From Deltaproteobacteria bacterium (GTDB lineage Bacteria > Desulfobacterota > Desulfovibrionia > Desulfovibrionales > Desulfovibrionaceae), in contig JAIRVN010000030.1 in the NCBI GenBank assembly GCA_031253875.1, positions 1-13,233 of the forward strand: a stretch of 13,233 nucleotides of DNA. The letters run 5' to 3'. The position numbers and the translations under genes are program-made. Below, one piece after another: positions 1 to 6,352 of the stretch (the first letter of the stretch is position 1; each line of letters opens with the position of its first letter). Under the pieces are notes generated by a model. The model did not search any database, was not told the origin of the DNA, and worked only from the letters and a program-made list of their open reading frames with translations.

Positions 1-596
1 AAACTGGAAGGCAGCGCAAGTTTTCCGATAGCGTCGAGTTCCGGCATACGGCCCGCTTCGTTAAGCCGGCAATGCATGGAATATACGGTGACAAGCGTAC
101 TTTTGGCCGCGGGATCGCCATATTGGGCGGGATTCAGTTCCGCTGCGGAGGATTCTTGCGGCGCATAGCCCTGTTCAGTGCGCAACAACATGGGACCGAT
201 ACCGTAGCGCAGCCAGTCCTGGCTGAGACCGAACTTTTCAAACAGCAGCATGTACCAGCTTGAAGGAACTCTATTCCGCCGCTTCGCGTCCGAGATGCTG
301 GACTGGCGTATTCCCAGAATATTTGCCAGTTCGTTCTGCGTTCGCGTGTGGGTCGCGGATTGAATGCGTTGATGCACGTCGTCAAACGAAGGCGCGGCAT
401 TCCTCGCGTGTTTGCGCCGGATGTCCGCGCTACGGCCGGCGTTGTCCTTTGCCGTGGCGACCTGGCCATCGCGCATGTTCCCTGCGCTCCCTTCGGACTC
501 CTGGACGCCTTCCACAGGCGAGACGCCCGCCTCTCTGCTTTCCTGCGGATTCTCTTCCGAAGCGGAAGCATCCGGCATGCCGCGAAACTCGTTCAT
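1..596 (-). CDS. Phage CI-type helix-turn-helix transcriptional regulator, C-terminus cut by window edge
   Basis: Probable DNA-binding repressor of the phage CI family. The frame is open from an ATG at 594-596 to the left edge (198 codons plus two bases), so the stop lies outside. A strong Shine-Dalgarno GAAGGAG (603-609), 6 bases upstream, decides the start. Residues 1-70 are a low-complexity Glu/Ser/Ala/Gly-rich extension. Residues 71-136 look like a CI-repressor HTH: FDDVHQRI opens it, TQNELANILGIRQSSISDAK is the HTH, and WYMLLFEKFGLSQDWLRYG closes it. Residues 168-198 (STLVTVYSMHC, then IGKLALPSS) resemble the linker before an S24/LexA-like sensor domain; that domain itself is off the window, so autocleavage cannot be judged. 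A later ATG (codon 41) also has purines upstream, but codon 1 has the better site. The gene is separated from the upstream operon by a terminator and a 396-bp gap, so it is probably transcribed independently. Targets are unknown. It could be a prophage repressor or a chromosomal regulator. Confidence 0.85.
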   Translation of the reverse strand, partial: MNEFRGMPDASASEENPQESREAGVSPVEGVQESEGSAGNMRDGQVATAKDNAGRSADIRRKHARNAAPSFDDVHQRIQSATHTRTQNELANILGIRQSSISDAKRRNRVPSSWYMLLFEKFGLSQDWLRYGIGPMLLRTEQGYAPQESSAAELNPAQYGDPAAKSTLVTVYSMHCRLNEAGRMPELDAIGKLALPSS

Positions 597-716
597 TGCT
601 CACTCCTTCTCACACGATCCGGCCGATCACTCTTTCGACTGGCGCATCGTGCCTGAAAATATTCCGTCATCGTACAGGATTGAGCAGCTTCAAAGTCAAG
701 CGACAAAAAAATAATT

Positions 717-746
717 TTTATAAAATCCGCCGTGCTGTGGTGGAAA
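717..746 (-). promoter_or_regulatory. Candidate sigma-70 promoter for the CI-like regulator
   Basis: On the minus strand, TATAAA at 722-717 is a good -10 candidate. TTTCCA at 746-741 is a 4-of-6 match to the -35 consensus with an 18-base spacer. Transcription would begin near 710, giving a leader of about 110 bases before the start codon at 596. A perfect TTGACA occurs further upstream (771-766), but no acceptable -10 lies at the right distance from it. This is weak evidence by eye. Confidence 0.3.
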
Positions 747-795
747 ACATCGAAAAACTGATATTTGTCAAAAAAAATCGCCTATTAGAACTGCG

Positions 796-810
796 ATGCG
801 TTGCGCGCAT
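796..810. repeat. Short inverted repeat ATGCG-N5-CGCAT
   Basis: Perfect 5-bp arms at 796-800 and 806-810 around TTGCG. Outer CTGC (791-794) and GCAG (815-818) can also pair across small internal loops. It is short enough to arise by chance in GC-rich DNA, but it sits directly beside the next dyad. Confidence 0.35.
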
Positions 811-821
811 TGTGGCAGGGA

Positions 822-839
822 TCGGCACATTGTTGCCGA
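822..839. promoter_or_regulatory. Operator-like inverted repeat TCGGCA-N6-TGCCGA
   Basis: Perfect 6-bp arms at 822-827 and 834-839. Its left half CGGCACAT is identical to the left half of the palindrome at 899-928, and both have the form CGG-N10-CCG. The shared sequence and matching symmetry suggest two sites for one dimeric DNA-binding protein. The CI-like regulator next door is a plausible but untested binder. Confidence 0.4.
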
Positions 840-898
840 CGAGTGGAAATTGCTTGTAAAAATACTTCGGTACACTCTCTACTCAGTTGAATGTTGAC

Positions 899-928
899 GC
901 AATGCCGGCACATGTGTACCGTCATTGC
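899..928. promoter_or_regulatory. 30-bp imperfect palindrome, possible operator
   Basis: The two 14-base arms (899-912 and 915-928) flank the central TG and match at 12 of 14 positions. The core is CGGCACATGTGTACCG. It lies 83 bp, close to eight helical turns, from the related dyad at 822-839. A separate half-site CGGTACAC occurs at 868-875. As RNA it could fold into a long hairpin, but no T-run follows, so a terminator role is unlikely on either strand. Confidence 0.45.
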
Positions 929-930
929 CG

Positions 931-959
931 AAAAAAACCATCAGTATTGTTGATGGTTT
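931..959 (-). terminator. Intrinsic terminator of the operon ending in the 5'-nucleotidase
   Basis: On the minus strand AAACCATCA (959-951) pairs perfectly with TGATGGTTT (943-935) across a 7-base loop. The T-run 937-931 has seven T residues and overlaps the base of the stem. It begins 33 bases downstream of the stop codon at 993. Stem plus U-tract is the standard rho-independent form. Confidence 0.8.
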
Positions 960-992
960 AACGATGTCGTGTATTGTGGCGCACAAACCGTA

Positions 993-2678
993 TCAGCGCT
1001 GCACGGCAATCCTGCCCTGCAACCCGGCTTCCAGCGGAGAATACCGCTCAAGATACACTCTGAGCGCATCGTTGGCCAGCTTGTCGCCTTCCTCCCATGA
1101 CAAGGGGGCGAGCATGGAGAATCCGTCGCCGCCCCTGGCCAGAAAGTCCACGGTGACGACCCGGTACAGCGCTTTTTTGTCCAGCGGCCGCCAGTGTCCG
1201 TGTTTGTCCGGCGTCTCCGCTCTGGTGATGCGTTGGCCGGGTTTGTTGGACGGATTGAAGGCATAGCGCAGTCCGGAGACCTGCAGAAAACCGCCCTCAC
1301 CTTCTCCATACCTGGCGATGCCATGTTCCAGGGCCTGCAAAAGAACGGCGCCGGGCATGCGCGTTATCATCGGCGTATTTTGAAACGGCAGGGTTCCAAG
1401 GACATTGCCCGGCGTAACCCTGCCTCCGGGAAGCGATGTGCGCAAAGCTCCACCGTTGACAAGGGCAATGTGCGCTTCTTTGAAAGGGACAACGCGCAGC
1501 GCGTCCGCCGCGATATTTCCGGAAAGGCATTCCGCCCGGCGGCATTCCATCACGTTGGGTTCTTCCAGAGGCATGCCGTCTCTGCCTGCGGCGTTGATGA
1601 CGCCGATGGTCGCGTCCATCATTTCCAGGACCGGGACTGCAAAACCGTCAATCAGCCCCACCAGCGCGGCATCCGGCTTTGGCGCCCCAAGTGACGCAAG
1701 CCCGGCCTGATCCAGAAGGATGGGTTCGCCACGCCATTCTCTGGCAACACCGTTCCCGTCAAAACCGACATCCAGCCTGCCCAGATAGATGCACGCCGTG
1801 GACGCGGCGACAATCAGAACAGGGTCGCCGTTTGGCGTTTTTTCCACAATCGGGTACGGACCTTCCGCCCGGCCGCGAACATTGGACAGCAGGCTGTGGC
1901 TGTGCCCTCCCACAACGATATCTACCCCATCCACCGCCCGGGCGAGAAGCCTGTCTTCTTCCAGTCCAAGATGCGTCAGGACGATGATGATGTTCACATT
2001 CCCGGCCGTCAGCTCTGCCACGGCGCCTTCCAGGGCCTTCCGGGCGTTGTTGAAGCTGACCCCGGAACCGGGCGAGGACCGTGCGGGCGTGCTCTCGGTA
2101 ATCAGGCCGACGACGCCGATTTTGCGGCCCTTGCGTTCCAGAATGATATACGGAAAAATCTTGTCCATCGCCGGAGAGTCAGGACGAGGATCGAACGAGA
2201 CGTTTGCCGCCACCACGGGAGTCTTCAAGGCATCCACAAAACGCAGCCAGGTTGGCCAGCCTGCGTCAAACTCGTGGTTGCCGGGCGCCATCGCCTGGTA
2301 TCCCATCCTGTCCATGAGGGCCATGGGCATGCGTTCCTTGTGCATGGTCCAGAACAGGGTTCCCTGAAAAATGTCGCCGGCTTCCAGGAACAGCGCCTCC
2401 GGCCTCTCCTTGCGGATGGCTCGTACAGCCTGATCCAGCCTGACATATCCGCCGCGGCCTCCTTCGCACATGGCCGCATAGCAGGTAAGTCCCTTGTCCG
2501 TTACGCCGCCGAATGAGGAATGGGTATCGTTGGTGTGCAGCACTGTCAGCGTAAAATCAGCCGAAGGAAAGTCCGCGCTTGTGCCCGGTTTGACCTGGGA
2601 GCATGCCGGAGCAAGAACCAGCATGGCGAACAACGCTATACACCGGAGCGACCTGTTTGCTGATGTGTTTGTATGCAT
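993..2678 (-). CDS. 5'-nucleotidase/metallophosphoesterase, probable lipoprotein (UshA-like)
   Basis: Two-domain 5'-nucleotidase of 561 residues, close to the family's usual length. It would hydrolyse nucleoside monophosphates or related phosphoesters outside the cytoplasm. Metal-binding motifs are all visible: LHTNDTH (D51, H53), GDIFQG (D102), GNHEFD (N134, H135), THLG (H236) and GGHSH (H259, H261). The C-terminal substrate-binding domain shows NGGALR, PFQNTP and a FLQVSGLRYAFNP segment. The ATG at 2676-2678 is preferred: AGGGAG (2684-2689) precedes it and it places a hydrophobic leader first, ending LVLAPAC (Cys26). The lipobox is imperfect (Ala at -3), so lipoprotein status is likely but not sure; Ser at +2 would favour the outer membrane. 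The frame stays open upstream to 2744, but that would overlap the previous gene and bury the leader. It starts 28 bp after the TMEM43 stop and is last in the operon. The exact substrate is not readable from sequence. Confidence 0.93.
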   Translation of the reverse strand: MHTNTSANRSLRCIALFAMLVLAPACSQVKPGTSADFPSADFTLTVLHTNDTHSSFGGVTDKGLTCYAAMCEGGRGGYVRLDQAVRAIRKERPEALFLEAGDIFQGTLFWTMHKERMPMALMDRMGYQAMAPGNHEFDAGWPTWLRFVDALKTPVVAANVSFDPRPDSPAMDKIFPYIILERKGRKIGVVGLITESTPARSSPGSGVSFNNARKALEGAVAELTAGNVNIIIVLTHLGLEEDRLLARAVDGVDIVVGGHSHSLLSNVRGRAEGPYPIVEKTPNGDPVLIVAASTACIYLGRLDVGFDGNGVAREWRGEPILLDQAGLASLGAPKPDAALVGLIDGFAVPVLEMMDATIGVINAAGRDGMPLEEPNVMECRRAECLSGNIAADALRVVPFKEAHIALVNGGALRTSLPGGRVTPGNVLGTLPFQNTPMITRMPGAVLLQALEHGIARYGEGEGGFLQVSGLRYAFNPSNKPGQRITRAETPDKHGHWRPLDKKALYRVVTVDFLARGGDGFSMLAPLSWEEGDKLANDALRVYLERYSPLEAGLQGRIAVQR

Positions 2679-2706
2679 GTTTTCTCCCTGGATGCGCCTG
2701 CATGGG

Positions 2707-3960
2707 CTATGCGCTTTTCGCTTCGGCTGCCGGCGCTTGCGCATTGGCGGCTTTGCGTGGACGCCCCTTGACGTAAAGCAAGGCTACCAGAACGCCCGCA
2801 ACGCCCAGCATGACTCCGCCGACAAGCGGACGAAAGCGCAGCCAGGCTATGGAAATGACGCAAAACGACACGGCGAGACCCAGCACGATGCTGACAATGC
2901 CCGTACCCGCGCCGATAACGCTGCCCAGGAGAGGAATGACGCCGGCCAATACTTCCAGCGGCGCAGCGATCAGTCGTATGCCGAAGATGACAAGCAGCGC
3001 GCCCACAACGCGCAAAATCCAGGTCATGACTGCATTGGCGGCCTGGGCGTCCGCATACATGTTTTCCAGACTGTGCGTGCCCATGGAAAGGATGCCGACA
3101 GTTTTGCCGTTGCCGGCGTGATACTGCTCGAAGGTGTCGCCGTTGAGCTTGGCAAGGATACTCACCGTGCCGGGTCGGGTTTCCTTGAAGGTGATGCGCA
3201 CGTCGCCGATGCGCGGCATGCCGGGAGAAGCGCTCAAAAGCACTGTGTTCCCGCTGACATGCACCAGGGACGCTTCCTCCCGCGCAGCAGACATGGCGGG
3301 ATCGGCGCTCTGCACGGCAAGGGCCAGTTGCCTGTTCAAGCGCGTTTTCATTGCTTCGGACAACGCCACATCCAGGGACGCGGCGTCGCCTATGTCATGA
3401 ATCAAAAACGCCGGCAGGCGGTAGGCGCCGAAGGTGACGTTGACGGCCTGGGTCTTGAAGTTCTCCATAGCGGCGAGCACAATGTTCCTGTGTTCCGTGC
3501 GCGCCCCGGGATCTTTGAACTGGGACGAATCCACCGGACGGCTCGTCCATTTCGCCGCGTAGCGATAGGTGGTCACGGTTTCTTCACTGCCCCCGAGTTT
3601 TTTCCTCTTTTCCGATGTGGATTCTTCCAGCCACTGGTAAAATTCCACCATGCGCTCCAGGCGGATGGCGTTTCTCGACACGCCGAAGACGGGGTCGCTG
3701 AGCATATCTTTGGTTGCAACCGGCCCGACGGCATGCACAAGCATGCCGTTTTTCGAGTTGTCCAGCTTGTGTATGTCTCCCAGCTCCTGCGTTACGGAAT
3801 GCGCTTCGCGCAGGGCATCTCCCGTGCCCACAAAATTGCCTTCGTTCCACCACAACAGGGTGTTGCCGGCGATAAGCAGAACAACGCCGATGAGTATGCC
3901 GCGAAATGACGAGCCCAAACGATCAAGCCAACTGACCGATGTCGTTTCCGTGTAGGCCAT
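2707..3960 (-). CDS. TMEM43 family membrane protein
   Basis: This 417-residue protein has the TMEM43 (LUMA) layout: one N-terminal membrane helix, a large soluble domain and a cluster of C-terminal helices. Helix 1 is near residues 18-35 (GILIGVVLLIAGNTLLWW) and is followed by NEG, a typical TMEM43 feature. Residues 40-300 form the soluble domain. From about 310 come three or four hydrophobic segments, and the tail is Lys/Arg/Ala-rich. Bacterial members have no established function; the human homologue is an inner nuclear membrane/ER protein. The start at 3958-3960 has a strong AGGAGG (3965-3970). An upstream in-frame start (4008) would overlap the pbpC stop and lacks such a site. It lies 44 bp after pbpC and 28 bp before the nucleotidase, so co-transcription is likely. 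Family call is from overall pattern; role in this operon is unknown. Confidence 0.85.
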   Translation of the reverse strand: MAYTETTSVSWLDRLGSSFRGILIGVVLLIAGNTLLWWNEGNFVGTGDALREAHSVTQELGDIHKLDNSKNGMLVHAVGPVATKDMLSDPVFGVSRNAIRLERMVEFYQWLEESTSEKRKKLGGSEETVTTYRYAAKWTSRPVDSSQFKDPGARTEHRNIVLAAMENFKTQAVNVTFGAYRLPAFLIHDIGDAASLDVALSEAMKTRLNRQLALAVQSADPAMSAAREEASLVHVSGNTVLLSASPGMPRIGDVRITFKETRPGTVSILAKLNGDTFEQYHAGNGKTVGILSMGTHSLENMYADAQAANAVMTWILRVVGALLVIFGIRLIAAPLEVLAGVIPLLGSVIGAGTGIVSIVLGLAVSFCVISIAWLRFRPLVGGVMLGVAGVLVALLYVKGRPRKAANAQAPAAEAKSA

Positions 3961-3974
3961 GCTCCCTCCTCTCA

Positions 3975-3991
3975 AAATCCACAGCGGATTT
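3975..3991 (-). other. Small hairpin in the pbpC-TMEM43 gap
   Basis: AAATCC and GGATTT form a 6-bp stem with a 5-base loop just upstream of the TMEM43 ribosome binding site. In the minus-strand mRNA a short T-run (TTTT) follows, too short for a good terminator. It could act as a processing or stability element, or be chance. Confidence 0.25.
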
Positions 3992-4004
3992 CCAGAAAAC
4001 GATA

Positions 4005-6347
4005 TCACTCCACGGCGCGTATGTGAATACGCCGCTGCGCCGAGCGTCCCGCATCGTCAACGACCCGCAGGGTGATGCTGCCGGGGGATGCCTTCCATAA
4101 CAGGGGTTCGCCCGGAGTTGACATGCCAAGATGGCGTCCATCCGCAAACCAGTGCAGCAGCGCCACATCGGCATCGGCATCGGCCATGAGCGCCACGACA
4201 TTGCCGACGCCGCGCGAGGAGCCCGCGTGGTACACGAGCCCGGCCTTGGGTTGAATGATAACGGGAGGCGCGCCGGAAGCTTCCCGTTCCGCGCGGCATT
4301 CCGGCGCAAAAGGCGGAGGCGGCGCTTTGACCACGCCGGCTCTCAGGAACATCCGCGCCAGATCAGTAGGCCAAAATTCCCAAACCCGTGTTTGCGCGCG
4401 GGCGGAATTGGACGCACAAGCGCGCAGGCCGGTCAGCGGATCCACGAGAATGGTTCTGAACACTCCCGAAGACCGGAGCGGCGACACGCCGGGGATAAAC
4501 CAGGTTTCGGCGGTTTCCGCGCACAGGGAAGTGTCCAGGTCGCCCGTTGCCGCGCACACGCTGACGCGCTCCACATGCACATTGCGGCCAGGGCGCCCGG
4601 CGTCATCCGACATGGCTTCGGAAACAGCCAGTTCCCTGGCTATGGATGTGAAAAGCGGCGCCGCCACCTGCCCGCCGATCAGCAGAGGGTTTGCGGTGTT
4701 ATCGAAATGTCCCGCCCAGATCACGAGGACGTAGGGCCCGAACACACCGGCGGCCCATGCGTCGCGGAATCCGTTCGAGGTGCCGGTCTTGATCCGTAGC
4801 GGCACGATGGCACCTTCGCGTGAACGGACCATGTGATCGGGGTTGCCGTCTTCGAGCATGGAAAGGGTCACAAAAGCCGCTTCAGGCGAAAGCAACTGCA
4901 ACGGCGCGGCCACGGCTTCGTCTTTCAGAAGGCGCAGGGAACGCCAAACACCCTTGTTGGGCAACATGGCATACAGGCCTGCCAGTTCGCGCATGGTCAT
5001 TTCCGCGCCGCCCAAAACAAGGCTCAATCCGTAATGTTCTTTATTGTCGGCGAACGCCACGCCCGCACGGAGCAGAAATGCATACAGATCGGGCTGCCCG
5101 AGGCGCGCCGCCAAAGCCAGGGCGGGCACATTACGACTGCCGCGCAGAGCTTCCGCCGCTGAAAGCGGTCCGCGAAAGGCTCCGTCAAAATTTTCCGGAT
5201 CATAGCCGGAGAAACTGCGGGGCGTATCCGCCAGCAGGGTAAGCGGATGGATAATCCCCTGCTCGAGAGCCAGCGCATAAATGAAGGGTTTGAGCGTCGA
5301 ACCGGGCGAACGTCTGGCCCGTGTCCCGTCCACTTGCCCGTCTATATGCTTGTTGTGGAAATCGGCGGATCCCGCCAACGCCCGTACTTCCATACTGGGC
5401 CAATGCAGCAGGAGCGCCGCGGCATTGTTGATGCCCCAGGCGCGGTGGCGGGCGGCGAAACGTTGCAGTTGCCCTTCCAGCTTGCGCTGCAGCCCGAGGT
5501 CTATGGTGGAGCGCAAACGCTCTCCTGCATGGGGCCGGCGCAACAACTCGGCGCACGCGTGCGGCGCGGCAAAGGGAAGGTCTTTCGCCCCGAAAACCCG
5601 GAGAGGCGCGATTTCATCTTTGCCGTGCCAGGCTTTGCTCAAGCGATGCCAGGCGGAAAAAAATGCGGCATTATTCTGCGAGGGCAGACGCCGTGAAGGA
5701 TTCTGCGGCACCAGCATCAGGGCCATGCTCTCCTCGGGGGTCAGCTCGGCGGGCGTTTTGTGAAAATAATACAGCGCCGCCGCCCCCGCGCCCTCCACAT
5801 TGCCCCCATAGGGAGCAAGGGAAAAATACGCCTCAAGGATATCCGCCTTCGACCAGCGCCATTCCAGTTGCAGCGCCAGAAGAATCTGCCGCAACTTGGC
5901 GCTGAACCGCCCCGTTTCCAGGCCGTGCGTCAGACGGACCACCTGCATGGTGATGGTCGAGCCGCCCATGCGCCGTCCTCCCCCCAGCATGCTCAACGCC
6001 GCGCGCACGAGGGACAGAGGGTTCACGCCCGGATGACGCCAGAAAAAACGATCTTCGTAGCGCACGATCGCATCCACTGCTTCCGGAGGAATATCCACAA
6101 GGCGTGTACGTACACGGTATTTCTGGTCGTCCGACAGGCCGAGGCGCATGAGTTCGCCGTTTCTGTCCACCACCAGACGGGAAAAACTCACCCCCTCAAG
6201 AGGATGCGGACAGGGCGCGCAACTCAGCCAGGCAAGGCATGCCAGCATGACGCCTGCCAAGATGCAGACGGCGAACGCCGCGCGTTTTTTTGCACCCATA
6301 GCCATACCGTTCCACACTTGACGAAGCATCACGGCATACCGAGCCAC
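4005..6347 (-). CDS. pbpC: Penicillin-binding protein 1C (bifunctional glycosyltransferase/transpeptidase)
   Basis: Class A penicillin-binding protein that polymerises glycan strands and cross-links peptides on the outer face of the inner membrane. Residues 22-45 are the membrane anchor. The GT51 domain shows YEDRFFWRHPGVNP (catalytic Glu98), GGSTITMQ (128-135) and ILEAYFSLAPYGG. The transpeptidase domain has SPGSTLKP (nucleophile Ser350, Lys353), GSRN (403-406) and KTGTS (520-524), so both active sites look intact. From about residue 690 a beta-rich BiPBP_C domain ends the protein, as expected for PBP1C and not for PBP1A/1B. Length (780) fits the family. The start is uncertain: GTG at 6345-6347 lies 5 bp after the macroglobulin stop, suggesting translational coupling, but has no good Shine-Dalgarno; ATGs at codons 7, 15 and 17 are alternatives and all keep the anchor. 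The pairing with alpha-2-macroglobulin matches the known yfhM-pbpC arrangement of other proteobacteria. Confidence 0.95.
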   Translation of the reverse strand: MARYAVMLRQVWNGMAMGAKKRAAFAVCILAGVMLACLAWLSCAPCPHPLEGVSFSRLVVDRNGELMRLGLSDDQKYRVRTRLVDIPPEAVDAIVRYEDRFFWRHPGVNPLSLVRAALSMLGGGRRMGGSTITMQVVRLTHGLETGRFSAKLRQILLALQLEWRWSKADILEAYFSLAPYGGNVEGAGAAALYYFHKTPAELTPEESMALMLVPQNPSRRLPSQNNAAFFSAWHRLSKAWHGKDEIAPLRVFGAKDLPFAAPHACAELLRRPHAGERLRSTIDLGLQRKLEGQLQRFAARHRAWGINNAAALLLHWPSMEVRALAGSADFHNKHIDGQVDGTRARRSPGSTLKPFIYALALEQGIIHPLTLLADTPRSFSGYDPENFDGAFRGPLSAAEALRGSRNVPALALAARLGQPDLYAFLLRAGVAFADNKEHYGLSLVLGGAEMTMRELAGLYAMLPNKGVWRSLRLLKDEAVAAPLQLLSPEAAFVTLSMLEDGNPDHMVRSREGAIVPLRIKTGTSNGFRDAWAAGVFGPYVLVIWAGHFDNTANPLLIGGQVAAPLFTSIARELAVSEAMSDDAGRPGRNVHVERVSVCAATGDLDTSLCAETAETWFIPGVSPLRSSGVFRTILVDPLTGLRACASNSARAQTRVWEFWPTDLARMFLRAGVVKAPPPPFAPECRAEREASGAPPVIIQPKAGLVYHAGSSRGVGNVVALMADADADVALLHWFADGRHLGMSTPGEPLLWKASPGSITLRVVDDAGRSAQRRIHIRAVE

Positions 6348-6352
6348 TACTT

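Larger units (their letters stand above)
597..992. other. Intergenic region with an AT-rich core and several dyads
   Basis: This 396-bp gap between the 5'-nucleotidase stop and the CI-like regulator start holds no convincing gene. It contains the terminator of the upstream operon (931-959), a 30-bp imperfect palindrome (899-928), two shorter inverted repeats (796-810 and 822-839) and an AT-rich stretch with long A and T runs (about 704-778). The last is where I would expect the regulator's promoter. The AT content contrasts sharply with the flanking genes. A small RNA cannot be excluded. Confidence 0.6.

Noticed and set aside
134..571. A 145-codon minus-strand reading frame inside the CI-like gene
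   Set aside because: It is out of frame with the HTH protein, has no ribosome site or recognisable domain, and its Arg/Cys-rich composition is typical of a shadow frame.
743..771. Promoter built on the perfect TTGACA at 771-766
   Set aside because: The hexamer 17 bases downstream reads GTTTTC, a poor -10, so I did not call it.
993..2744. Longer nucleotidase start at 2744
   Set aside because: It would overlap the TMEM43 gene end and put 22 basic residues ahead of the export leader; the ATG at 2678 has a ribosome site.
2494..3909. A 471-codon plus-strand frame opposite TMEM43 and the nucleotidase
   Set aside because: It spans two real genes antisense, is rich in His/Arg/Gly as expected for a reverse frame of GC-rich genes, and has no domain or ribosome site.
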